From: Silvimonas amylolytica | Lineage (GTDB): Bacteria > Pseudomonadota > Gammaproteobacteria > Burkholderiales > Chitinibacteraceae | Direction: 5' to 3' | Assembly: GCF_014645555.1 (NCBI RefSeq) | Contig: NZ_BMLY01000003.1 | Location: 366,598 to 430,597, forward strand | Length of the DNA stretch: 64,000 nt | Part shown: in pieces, positions 55,055 through 63,236 of the stretch | Layout of the letters: each line of letters starts with the position of its first letter | Position numbering within the stretch: position 1 is the first letter of the stretch | Made by a program: the position numbers and the translations under genes | Notes under the pieces: model-generated | What the model saw: only the letters and a program-made list of their open reading frames with translations | Database searches by the model: none | What the model was told of the DNA's origin: nothing

Positions 55055-55912
55055 TCAGTCTGCCCGCGACCATGCCACCAGCGTTTGTTGTTGCTCGCCC
55101 AGCCCCGCTATGCCCAACCGCATGGTGTCGCCCGCTTTCAGATACCAGGGCGATGGCTTCTGGCCCAAACCGACCCCCGGTGGGGTGCCAGTGCTGATGA
55201 TGTCGCCAGGGTGGAGTGTCATGAACTGGCTGATGTACGACACCAGCTTGGGGATGCCGAAAATAAACTGCGCGGTACTGCTGTCTTGCACGCGGCGACC
55301 GTTGACCTCTAACCACAAATTCAGCTGGTGCGGGTCTGCCACTTCATCACGCGTGACCAGCCACGGCCCGATCGGGGAGAAGGTATCGCAACCTTTGCCC
55401 TTGTCCCACTGACCAGCGCGCTCTAGCTGGAACTCCCGCTCTGACACGTCATTGATCACCACATAACCCGCAACGTGATTGAGCGCCTCGGCTTCATCGA
55501 CATAACTTGCTGTTGTGCCGATCACCACGCCCAGTTCCACCTCCCAGTCGGTTTTGACCGAACCGCGCGGGATCACCACGTTGTCATTCGGGCCGACGAT
55601 AGAACTGGCTGGCTTCATGAACAGCACGGGCTCGGGTGGCGGTTCCAGGCCAGATTCGCGGGCGTGATCTGCGTAATTGAGCCCGACACAAATGATCTTG
55701 CCAACGCCTGCGACCGGGCAGCCAATACGCACTTTGCTATCCACTGCCGGCAAGCGTGTGAGGTCAATGGCGTCCAGCGCGTTGAGGGTGATGGGGTCCA
55801 GTTGCTGGCCGGTGAGATCAGGTAGCAGCATGGAAAGATCACGGATCTGGCCATGGGCATCCAGCGCGGCGGGTTTTTCATGGCCCAGCGGGCCGTATCG
55901 CAACAGTTTCAT
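55055..55912 (-). CDS. Fumarylacetoacetate hydrolase-family enzyme, likely deoxy-sugar acid hydrolase
   Basis: This 285-residue protein has the FAH fold: CVGLNYADHARESG, the metal-binding Glu pair and Asp in DWEVELGVVIG and VINDVSEREFQ, and a C-terminal DIISTGTPPGVG. In non-phosphorylative deoxy-sugar routes such enzymes split a 2,4-diketo-3-deoxy acid to pyruvate and lactate, or process the 2-keto-3-deoxy acid. It follows the enolase-superfamily gene after 21 bases and ends the sugar operon. Confidence 0.85.
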   Translation of the reverse strand: MKLLRYGPLGHEKPAALDAHGQIRDLSMLLPDLTGQQLDPITLNALDAIDLTRLPAVDSKVRIGCPVAGVGKIICVGLNYADHARESGLEPPPEPVLFMKPASSIVGPNDNVVIPRGSVKTDWEVELGVVIGTTASYVDEAEALNHVAGYVVINDVSEREFQLERAGQWDKGKGCDTFSPIGPWLVTRDEVADPHQLNLWLEVNGRRVQDSSTAQFIFGIPKLVSYISQFMTLHPGDIISTGTPPGVGLGQKPSPWYLKAGDTMRLGIAGLGEQQQTLVAWSRAD

Positions 55913-55933
55913 AAAGTGTTTTCCAGCAAAGGG

Positions 55934-57037
55934 TCAAGAGATGTGGTGGCGGACAAGGCTGCGTTGTTCCAGCGCGCTCCAGTTCCAGGCAATCCCCAGT
56001 CCCGCGTCAGCGGGCGGCGTGGCCATGCCGTCGGTAATCTGAATCGGGTGGGTGGTGATGTCGTCCAGTTGCGGAATGTATTCCAGCCAGGTGGCATTGG
56101 GCATGGCAGAACACAAGCTCACGTGTAATTCCATCAAAAAGTGCGGGCAAACCGCCAGGTTATGGCAAGCCGCCATTTGTGCCACTTTCAGCCAGGGTGT
56201 AATGCCACCCACGCGTGCAACATCGACCTGGATGATCGAACACGCTTGCTGTTGCACGTAATCTGCAAACTGGCCCGGGCTATAGAGCGATTCACCCACT
56301 GCAATCGGGATGCGGCTGTGCGCAGCCAGTTGCGCGTGCCCCGCCAGGTTATCCGCAGGCACGGGTTCTTCCAGCCAGGCCAGGTTGAGTGGTGCCAGCG
56401 CATCGGCCCGGCGTAGCGCTTCAGAAACGCTGAATGCCTGATTGGCATCGACCATCAGTTCAAACTCATCGCCCACTGCATCACGCACCGCTTGCAGCCG
56501 GCGCACGTCTTCTGCCGCACGCGGTTTGCCCACTTTGAGTTTGGCCCCTTTGAAACCCGCAACCTGGGCGGCCAGGGTTTGCTCAACCAGCGCCGATTGT
56601 GGCAACTGCAGCCAGCCACCTTCCGTGGTGTACACCGGGACTTGTTCTTGCGCGCCGCCCAGCAATTGCCACAGTGGCAGGCTGGCGCGTTTGGCCCGCC
56701 AGTCCCACAGAGCGGTGTCGATCGCGGCGAGCGCCAGGCTGGTGATGGCGCCGACTGCGGTGGCGTGGGTGTGGAACAGCAAGTCGCGCCAGATCGCCTC
56801 AACACAGGCTGGGTCACGACCGATCAGTTGCGGCGCGAGGTGGTCGCGGAGGAGGGCGATGACGGAGGAGCCACCGGTGCCGATGGTGTAGCTGTAGCCG
56901 ATGCCTTCAGTGCCGTCGTCGCAGATGATGCGGACAATGGGGGTTTCTTGCGTGACGAAGGACTGGATGGCGTCGGTTCGGACTGTTTTGGGGGGGAGGT
57001 TGATGAGGTAGATGTGGAGGGCGGTGATTTTGGACAT
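55934..57037 (-). CDS. Enolase-superfamily sugar-acid dehydratase (mandelate racemase type)
   Basis: This 367-residue protein has the enolase-superfamily features: KxK near residue 163 (GAKLKVGK), metal ligands in LMVDANQAF, WLEEPVP and AVGESLYS, and a C-terminal His region, CPHFLMELH. It probably dehydrates a sugar acid such as L-fuconate to the 2-keto-3-deoxy acid. It is shorter than the Xanthomonas L-fuconate dehydratase as I remember it (about 440), so a related acid is possible. The segment PNATWLEYIPQLD resembles other MR-type dehydratases. It is separated by a 480-bp repeat-filled gap from the mutarotase gene upstream. Confidence 0.85.
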   Translation of the reverse strand: MSKITALHIYLINLPPKTVRTDAIQSFVTQETPIVRIICDDGTEGIGYSYTIGTGGSSVIALLRDHLAPQLIGRDPACVEAIWRDLLFHTHATAVGAITSLALAAIDTALWDWRAKRASLPLWQLLGGAQEQVPVYTTEGGWLQLPQSALVEQTLAAQVAGFKGAKLKVGKPRAAEDVRRLQAVRDAVGDEFELMVDANQAFSVSEALRRADALAPLNLAWLEEPVPADNLAGHAQLAAHSRIPIAVGESLYSPGQFADYVQQQACSIIQVDVARVGGITPWLKVAQMAACHNLAVCPHFLMELHVSLCSAMPNATWLEYIPQLDDITTHPIQITDGMATPPADAGLGIAWNWSALEQRSLVRHHIS

Positions 57038-57514
57038 AGCAGTTGATCGAGCGCTTTTGGTTTAGCGCCTGACGGCGCGGTGTTTACATACCGGGGGTGC
57101 CCGGACCACGTCACTTTCTTTGCTTCGCCAAAGAAAGTAACCAAAGAAAGGCGACCCCTGCGACAGCGCCCTTCGGGTTCCCTACGCTTCTCGTGAGTGC
57201 CGGCTGGCTCCAGGGAACTCGCTGCGCTCAAACACCCTTACGCCGAAACCCCGGTCCTCACTGCGATGCTCGGCGCTGCCGGAGGGGAGGCAAGTCAAAA
57301 GCCGCCCCAGCCCCGCAGCCCATCTGCGTGCAAGAATGCTCCAATCTATGCATACCACTTCGTCATTCCCGACCTCGGCGGCCCCCTTGGTGGGAATCCA
57401 GCTGCAATGTCAGCCAGAAAAGAAACCTTCGCACTTGGCAAACGTAGGCGAGTGACAATCCGCCGTAGCGACGGCGGATTGTCACTGACGCTCCGAATCC
57501 ACCCTGCGCCGCCA
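57038..57514. repeat. Extragenic repeat island within the sugar operon
   Basis: No real gene is seen here. At 57113-57138 a 10-bp stem (ACTTTCTTTG and complement) opens a segment that continues ACCAAAGAAAGGCGACCCC, a block I recognise as a dispersed extragenic repeat of beta- and gammaproteobacteria, often mis-annotated as a protein. At 57451-57486 there is a perfect 16-bp inverted repeat (AGTGACAATCCGCCGT and complement, spacer AGCG), followed by CGAATCCACCCTGC, which is related to the element at 59756-59827. Confidence 0.75.
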
Positions 57515-57844
57515 TCAATCCATATGAAACACCAGCTCCATCCCCGTCCAATGCTCCCCCGCACCGCGACTTTCCAGCGGGACTTGGCAGGGCGAGCACA
57601 GCGCCCACCAGCGGTGGGTCACTGCCTGATCAGAAATGGACTGCATATCTGCCGCAAAGTCGGTGCCGTGGTATTCCCAGTAACCAAACAAAAGGTTCTC
57701 GGGTTCACGCAAAAAGATGCTGTAGTTTTTCACATTGGCCGCGGCCAACCCGGCCAGGATTTCTGGCCAGCAAGCCGCATGCAGCGCTTTGTATTCGGTA
57801 ATCCGCTCTGGCCGGATGCCAATGACCATGCCCATTCGTTGCAT
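57515..57844 (-). CDS. L-rhamnose/L-fucose mutarotase (RhaM family)
   Basis: This 109-residue protein belongs to the RhaM/DUF718 family, which interconverts alpha and beta anomers of deoxy sugars. Family segments are EYKALHAACWPE (with the active-site His), VKNYSIFLREPENLLF and HRWWALCSP. In an operon with a sugar importer and an aldose dehydrogenase it would supply the right anomer for oxidation. It starts four bases after the permease stop codon. Confidence 0.88.
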   Translation of the reverse strand: MQRMGMVIGIRPERITEYKALHAACWPEILAGLAAANVKNYSIFLREPENLLFGYWEYHGTDFAADMQSISDQAVTHRWWALCSPCQVPLESRGAGEHWTGMELVFHMD

Positions 57845-57848
57845 ACGT

Positions 57849-58829
57849 TTAGCCCTTTACGCCACCAAAAGTCAGCCCGGCAATCAGGTGCTTTTGCACG
57901 ATAAAGGTCAGGATCAGCGCGGGAATGATGATGATCACCGCCAGCGCACACATGCCGGCCCAGTTGATGGTGAATTGCGCCGTAAAGTCCATCAGGCCCA
58001 CGGGCAAGGTTTTGGTGTCGGTGCTACGGGTGAGTTGCGATGCCAGGGCGAACTCGTTCCACGCGGTTAAAAAGGCAAAAATGGCGGCGGAGGCAATGCC
58101 GGATTTGGCCATGGGGAACTCGACCTGCCAGAACGCTTGCCAACGGGTGCAGCCGTCAATTTCGGCGGCTTCGGCCAGTTCTTTGGGAATCTGCCGGAAG
58201 AACCCGTCAATCAGCCAGACCGAGAACGGTACGTTCATCGCCACGTAGACGATGATGGTGCCGACCTTGGTATCAATCAGCCCCAGCCAGGACCAGATGA
58301 TGAACACGGGGAGGGAGAGCGCGATGCCTGGCACGGCGCGGCTGAGCATTAGCCCTACAAACAGCGTTTTCTTGAAGCGGAATTTGTAGCGGGCAAAGGC
58401 GTAACCGCCGGCCAGCCCGATCGCGATAGCAATCACTGTACTGGTCACCGAGATCACCAGCGAGTTCACAAAGTAGGCCTTGACCGGAATCCCCGCCGTA
58501 TCGCCCATCCCGAACACGTCGCGAAAGTTGTCCAGTGTGTAGCTGGTGGCGGCAAAGATGCTGTCCCGCGCCAGGATGGCGACGTTGGTGCGGAATGCGT
58601 TCAGCATCACCCACAGACCGGGCAGCATGATCAAACACATGGCGATGAACACACAGGCGCGCACGCCCCAGCGCATCAGCAGTGCGGCGGGCAGCCAGGG
58701 TTCTTTCACGGGTTCGTCATCCAGCCCGGATAGCTCAGGCAAGGCGCCGCCGGGTGGAGATGTTTCCAGCGTGCGGGCCAGTGCCGGGTTACGGTCGATG
58801 ATGAGGGCGGACTGGGTCATGTCAGGCAT
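57849..58829 (-). CDS. Sugar ABC transporter permease, MalG type
   Basis: This 326-residue inner-membrane permease has six hydrophobic segments after a long N-terminal cytoplasmic tail, and an EAA loop (AEAAEIDGCTRWQAFWQVE) that contacts the ATPase. It pairs with the MalF-type permease encoded just upstream, whose stop codon it overlaps by a few bases. An in-frame ATG nine bases downstream is an alternative start. Confidence 0.9.
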   Translation of the reverse strand: MPDMTQSALIIDRNPALARTLETSPPGGALPELSGLDDEPVKEPWLPAALLMRWGVRACVFIAMCLIMLPGLWVMLNAFRTNVAILARDSIFAATSYTLDNFRDVFGMGDTAGIPVKAYFVNSLVISVTSTVIAIAIGLAGGYAFARYKFRFKKTLFVGLMLSRAVPGIALSLPVFIIWSWLGLIDTKVGTIIVYVAMNVPFSVWLIDGFFRQIPKELAEAAEIDGCTRWQAFWQVEFPMAKSGIASAAIFAFLTAWNEFALASQLTRSTDTKTLPVGLMDFTAQFTINWAGMCALAVIIIIPALILTFIVQKHLIAGLTFGGVKG

Positions 58830-59724
58830 CCACTTCGTTCAGGAACTGCCGTGAGGCATTGAGCTTGCGAAAGAAATGCACGGTAAAGGCAATCGACAAC
58901 AAGACGGCCACATAAGACATGGCGTTGGCGTAACCCATGCGCGCATCTTCATAACCTGCGCGGGCGGAGAGGGTCCAGATCAACTCGGTGCGGCCAGCGG
59001 GGCCGCCATTGGTCATGATCTTGACGATATCGAATGCGCGCCCGACATCCAGCGAACGGATGGTCATGGCGATGTACACAAACGGCATCAGAAAGGGCAG
59101 CGTGACATGGCGAAAGGCCTGCAACGGCGTGCAGCCATCCACCCGCGCGGCTTCCAGCGGGTCTTGCGGCATGGCCATCAGCCCGGCCAGCAGCAAGATG
59201 GCGAACACGGCGGTGGAGTTCCAGATTTCAGCACAGGCCAGCGAGAAGAACGCCAGATGGCTTTCCACCAGCCACGGAATGGCCTCCGTCACGCCGAACC
59301 AGTTCTGCAAAATGTGGTTCACGATGCCGATGTTGTCGTTGAACATGAACTTGAACTGAAAGCCCACCAGCACGGGTGAAAACATCATCGGGAACATCAT
59401 GATGGTGCGCAGCATGCGTTGCCCGCGCGTGACCTGGTTGACCAACAAGGCCAGCGCCAGGCCAAACAGCATTTCCAGATTCAGTACTACTGTCAGGAAC
59501 AGCACGGTGCGGCCAAACGCCCACCAGAAATCGCTGTTGCCAAACAGTTTGAGGTAGTTCTTGAACCAGACCACATTCCAGATCGTTTCTGGCCGCACCA
59601 GCCGGTAGCTGGTGAAACTGGTGTAGAGCGAGAACAGCAGTGGTACCGCCACCACCAGCAGGATGACCACAAACGCCGGCAACAACAGGCGTGCTTCTGG
59701 TGGCAGTTTTCGCAACAGTTTCAT
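58822..59724 (-). CDS. Sugar ABC transporter permease, MalF type
   Basis: This 300-residue permease has six hydrophobic segments and the EAA loop LEAARVDGCTPLQAFRHVTLP. It forms the channel with the MalG-type partner. The ATG at 59724 (MKLLRKLPPEARLLLPAF) is chosen because an earlier in-frame ATG at 59784 lies inside a palindromic repeat element and would add residues that look non-coding. No strong ribosome-binding site is visible. Confidence 0.9.
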   Translation of the reverse strand: MKLLRKLPPEARLLLPAFVVILLVVAVPLLFSLYTSFTSYRLVRPETIWNVVWFKNYLKLFGNSDFWWAFGRTVLFLTVVLNLEMLFGLALALLVNQVTRGQRMLRTIMMFPMMFSPVLVGFQFKFMFNDNIGIVNHILQNWFGVTEAIPWLVESHLAFFSLACAEIWNSTAVFAILLLAGLMAMPQDPLEAARVDGCTPLQAFRHVTLPFLMPFVYIAMTIRSLDVGRAFDIVKIMTNGGPAGRTELIWTLSARAGYEDARMGYANAMSYVAVLLSIAFTVHFFRKLNASRQFLNEVDA

Positions 59725-59755
59725 GGTTGAGTCCGTGTCGTCATCTCGTAAGGCT

Positions 59756-59827
59756 TGTAGGGTGGATTCGGAGCGCAGCGACAATCCACCTGCGCTACGG
59801 TGGATTGCTTCGCGAATCCACCCTACA
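59756..59827. repeat. Double-stem palindromic repeat between binding-protein and permease genes
   Basis: Outer arms TGTAGGGTGGATTCG (59756-59770) and its exact complement (59813-59827) enclose inner arms CAATCCACC (59782-59790) and GGTGGATTG (59799-59807). The pattern GTAGGGTGGATTCG...CGAATCCACCCTAC is one I recognise as a common REP-like element in betaproteobacteria. Part of it resembles 57451-57506. It could tune the ratio of binding protein to permease messages. Confidence 0.8.
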
Positions 59828-59849
59828 TATCCCGGTTTGCAGAGACGTC

Positions 59850-61175
59850 TTACTTGTAATACCCCGCGTCATCCATCAACGCTTCGACCTTCTTCGCGGC
59901 ATCGTCCAGTGCTTGCTTGCTGGTCTTGTCGCCGACAATCGCCTTTTGCAGTTCCGGCCAGATGCTGTTGGACACCTCAACCCATTCCGGGATCAGCGGC
60001 GGGGTGAACGAGTCTTCGCGCATGCCAGCGGCAAAGGTGTTGAACACGTCGGTCAGATAGGTTTCGTTCTTGGCTTTGAACTCCGCCAGGGCGGCTTGCT
60101 GGGCATCCAGCCGGGTCGGCATCAGGCCGCGACGGGCTTCCAGCATTTGCGCGTCAAAGCCGGTGATGAACATCAGGAAGTCCGCTGCTGCCTTGGGGTT
60201 GTCGCAAGACTGGGTGATCGAGAACGAGTGCGAACCAGACCAGCCGGTGCGTTTGCCAGAGCTACCCTTGGGCGCGCGGATAATCCCCACATTGCCCGCC
60301 ACCTTGCTGCTCTTGGGATCGTTGAAGAAGCTGGCCCAACCGCCCCAGTCCAGATCCAGCGCCACGGTGCCGCTGGCAAAACCGTTGCCCAGGTCATCCC
60401 ACACATAGTTGGGTGCGCCTTTGGGCACCGCGCCAGACTTGTACAGGTCGACAAACCAGTTGAGCGATTTCACCCCGGCCGGGCTGTTGAAAGTGGGTTT
60501 GAAGTTCTTGTCGAACAATTGCCCGCCGTTGGCGACCAGCATTTCATAAAAACGGCCGGTAATGGCTTCGTCCTTGCCGGCAAACTGGGTGCCATAAAAA
60601 TTGGGCGGCTTGGCAAAGAATTTGGCCTGCTGGGCCACGTCATCCCAGGTTTGCGGCGGGGCCAGGTCCTTGCCGAATTTGGCTTTGTAGGCGGCCTTGT
60701 TGGCAGGGTCGTCGTACGCTTTCTTGTTGTAATACAGCTCGCTGATGTCAGAGTGACGCGGGATTTCCAGCAACTTGCCCTTGATGGTGGATTGCTGGAT
60801 TACCCGCGGCGAGAACTTGCTCACAAAATCAGCGGGAACCAGCGGTTTGAGGTCACGCGTGATCGTGACGTATTGGGCCGCGAAGTTGGTGTGGTTAGAG
60901 AACAGACAGTAGTCGATCTTGCCGGACGCGATGTCCTGCTTGAGTTCGCGATCCAGTTCAAAGTGGCTTTTGCTCGAAACAATCTGCACTTTGGCGCCGG
61001 TTTTCTTTTCCCATTCCGGAATCACCGAATACAGCGGTTCGTACTGCTCGCCGCCAATCAGCTTCACGCGCAGGGTATAGCCGTCATACGGGCCAGCCCA
61101 GGCGGTGGGCATGACCAGTGTTGCGGCCAGGGTCGATAACAGCGTCAGCGATGCAACAAACGGTTGGTTCTTCAT
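59850..61175 (-). CDS. Sugar ABC transporter, periplasmic binding protein
   Basis: This 441-residue protein is a family-1 extracellular solute-binding protein. The signal peptide ends near AWA/GPYDG (residue 27), and the mature part begins LRVKLIGGEQYEPLYSVIPEWEKKTG. GGAGG precedes the ATG. Together with the two permeases and the MalK-like ATPase it forms a complete CUT1-type importer. The sugar is inferred from the enzymes around it (L-fucose or a relative). Confidence 0.92.
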   Translation of the reverse strand: MKNQPFVASLTLLSTLAATLVMPTAWAGPYDGYTLRVKLIGGEQYEPLYSVIPEWEKKTGAKVQIVSSKSHFELDRELKQDIASGKIDYCLFSNHTNFAAQYVTITRDLKPLVPADFVSKFSPRVIQQSTIKGKLLEIPRHSDISELYYNKKAYDDPANKAAYKAKFGKDLAPPQTWDDVAQQAKFFAKPPNFYGTQFAGKDEAITGRFYEMLVANGGQLFDKNFKPTFNSPAGVKSLNWFVDLYKSGAVPKGAPNYVWDDLGNGFASGTVALDLDWGGWASFFNDPKSSKVAGNVGIIRAPKGSSGKRTGWSGSHSFSITQSCDNPKAAADFLMFITGFDAQMLEARRGLMPTRLDAQQAALAEFKAKNETYLTDVFNTFAAGMREDSFTPPLIPEWVEVSNSIWPELQKAIVGDKTSKQALDDAAKKVEALMDDAGYYK

Positions 61176-61197
61176 CTCAGGCCTCCAGAGTCGTTAT

Positions 61198-61359
61198 GGA
61201 GCCTTTGGACCAGTCTTTTCGAATGCTGTACGGATGTGATTGAAGATGAGATGCAAGGCACAAACCGCAGCCGTAGTTCGGCTACGGCGAGGATTTGCAA
61301 CGCGGCAGATCGCTTCAAGCATATTCATACGGCCCGCAGGGGGCTGGTTCAGAGGCTCC
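61198..61359. repeat. 162-bp long inverted-repeat element between lactonase and binding-protein genes
   Basis: The ends GGAGCCTTTGGACCAG (61198-61213) and the complement at 61344-61359 agree in 14 of 16 positions. Much of the interior also pairs imperfectly, up to a central GCCGTAG-TTCGG-CTACGGC hairpin (about 61272-61290). The whole can fold as one long hairpin. It looks like a MITE-like or REP-like dispersed element, and sits in the longest gap of this part of the operon. Confidence 0.78.
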
Positions 61360-61368
61360 TCAAGCACT

Positions 61369-62229
61369 TCATGCTTTTGTGGTGTCCGGCGTGGTGGTGC
61401 CAAGCCGGTAGAAGGCGACGGCGTTATCGCCCAGGATGGCTGCGCGCTGGTCGGGTAAAAGCGTGGCGAGCAATTCATCCGTGGTGCTGCACCAGCGGGC
61501 GTAATCGCCTGCCAGCCGCAACACCGGCCAATCGCTGCCCCAGATCAGCCGCTGTGGGCCAAAGGTGGACAGCAGATGTTCGCAGTACGGGCGCAGGTGA
61601 TCGGTATGCCAGTCTGTGGCAGCCTCGGTCACCAGGCCTGAGAGTTTGCAATGCACGTTGGGCAAGTCGGCCAGCGCGGCCACGTCCTCACGCCAGGGGT
61701 CAATGTGTTGGTTCGCAATGTCCGGCTTGGCCGCGTGATCAATGACGATGGGCAACTCTGGATACCGCCGCGCAAAGACGGCCAGATGCGGCAAGTGCCT
61801 GGGCAGGATGAGCGCATCAAAGGTCAGACCGTGTTCAATCAATGCGCGGATGGCGGGCTCCAGTTTGGGCTGGAGTATCCAGCGGTCATCATCCAGCCCT
61901 TGCAACATGGGCCGCACGCCTTTGAACTTGTCTTGCTCTGCCCACTTGGCAATGCGGATGGCGGCCTCACGCTCAGCCAGATCCACCCAACCGACCACCC
62001 CCAGAATGAACGGATGCCGTGCGGCGAGATCGGTCAGGTAGAAGTTCTCGACAATCGATGGCCGCGTTTGCACCAGCACCGTGCCATCAATGCCGTTAGC
62101 GGCCAGCAACGGCTGCAGATCCAGCGGCCGGAAACTACGGTAGATGGCAGTCAGATCCGGCGTGGGCCAGTCATAACCGGCCAGCGACAAATCCCAGAAA
62201 TGCTGATGGGCATCGACGCGCATGGTCAT
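61369..62229 (-). CDS. Amidohydrolase-family lactonase, probable L-fucono-1,5-lactonase
   Basis: This 286-residue protein is an amidohydrolase-2 (PF04909) enzyme: HxH at the start (VDAHQHFWD), LPIVIDHAAKPD in the middle and IWGSDWPVLRL near the end. Relatives in L-fucose and L-rhamnose clusters open the 1,5-lactone made by the aldose dehydrogenase. Its start overlaps the stop of the aldo-keto reductase gene (ATGA), linking the two reactions. Confidence 0.88.
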   Translation of the reverse strand: MTMRVDAHQHFWDLSLAGYDWPTPDLTAIYRSFRPLDLQPLLAANGIDGTVLVQTRPSIVENFYLTDLAARHPFILGVVGWVDLAEREAAIRIAKWAEQDKFKGVRPMLQGLDDDRWILQPKLEPAIRALIEHGLTFDALILPRHLPHLAVFARRYPELPIVIDHAAKPDIANQHIDPWREDVAALADLPNVHCKLSGLVTEAATDWHTDHLRPYCEHLLSTFGPQRLIWGSDWPVLRLAGDYARWCSTTDELLATLLPDQRAAILGDNAVAFYRLGTTTPDTTKA

Positions 62230-63236
62230 GCTCCGCCGGGCACCGGGGCGGCTTCATGCAACAAGCCGCGGTGTTTGAGCGTTTGCCATAAAGCAGCGGG
62301 GATGGCGTGTTCAAACCAGCTGCAGTTTTGCTGCAGTTGGGCCAGCGTTTTGCCGCCAGGAATACAGGTAGCGACGGCCGGATGCGCCAGCGGGAACTGC
62401 AAGGCAGCGGCGGGGAGTGCAACGCCAAATTCATCGCACACCGCTTGTAGCGCGGCGACACGCTCCAGCACCCGTGCCGGGGCATCGGCGTAGTTGTATT
62501 TGCGGTTGCCGGTCAGCACGCCAGAGTTGAACGGCCCACCCAGGATGATCCCCACACCGCGCGCGACGCAGTTGTCCAGAAAGGGCGAGAGGGTCTGTTG
62601 TTCCAGCAAGGTATAGCGGCCGGCCAGCAGGCAGCAATCCAGATCAAACACCTGCATCACGTCATGGACGATTTCCCACTCGTTCACCCCCAGCCCGACG
62701 GCGCGGATCTGCCCGCTGCTGCGCAGTTCATCCAGCGCTTGCAAACCACCACCGGCAGTCAACTGGTTGAAGTAATGGTCGTGTTGATCGTGATGCGTGG
62801 TGCGGCCGATGTCGTGCACCAACAGGATGTCGATTTGCGCCATGCCCAGCCGCTGCTGGCTGTCTTCATACGAGCGCATGATGCCGCTGTAGCTGTAGTC
62901 GTAATGCGGTTCAAACGGCAGCGGGTTCACCCAGCCGTTTTCGTCGCTTTGCGGGTTGCCTGGCTTGAGCAAACGGCCGACTTTGGTCGATAACACGAAC
63001 TCGCCGCGCACCCGTTGCCGCAACGCGTTGCCAAAACGGTGTTCCGACTTCGTGTAGCCGTAGTAGGGTGCGGTGTCGAAGTACCGCAAGCCGGCATCCC
63101 ACGCGCCCTCAATGGCAGCGCGGGCGTCTGCTTCGCTGACGTCGTGATACAACCCGGCCAGCGGTGCGCCACCCAGGCCAAAAGCGGTGACTTCAATGCC
63201 GCTGCGCCCCAGCACGCGCCGGTCGGTGACTTTCAT
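62226..63236 (-). CDS. Aldo-keto reductase, probable L-fucose/D-threo-aldose 1-dehydrogenase
   Basis: This 336-residue protein has the aldo-keto reductase tetrad: Asp and Tyr in [14 protein letters not shown], Lys in LSTKVGR, and His in ILLVHDIGR. The length and the [19 protein letters not shown] segment resemble L-fucose dehydrogenases, which oxidise the sugar to its 1,5-lactone. It overlaps the ATPase gene upstream and the lactonase gene downstream by ATGA, an ordered pathway unit. Confidence 0.88.
   Translation of the reverse strand: MKVTDRRVLGRSGIEVTAFGLGGAPLAGLYHDVSEADARAAIEGAWDAGLRYFDTAPYYGYTKSEHRFGNALRQRVRGEFVLSTKVGRLLKPGNPQSDENGWVNPLPFEPHYDYSYSGIMRSYEDSQQRLGMAQIDILLVHDIGRTTHHDQHDHYFNQLTAGGGLQALDELRSSGQIRAVGLGVNEWEIVHDVMQVFDLDCCLLAGRYTLLEQQTLSPFLDNCVARGVGIILGGPFNSGVLTGNRKYNYADAPARVLERVAALQAVCDEFGVALPAAALQFPLAHPAVATCIPGGKTLAQLQQNCSWFEHAIPAALWQTLKHRGLLHEAAPVPGGA

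Noticed and set aside
57097-57904. Plus-strand frames in the repeat island and over the mutarotase gene
   Set aside because: The sequence is a dispersed extragenic repeat often mis-annotated as a protein, and part is antisense to the mutarotase.
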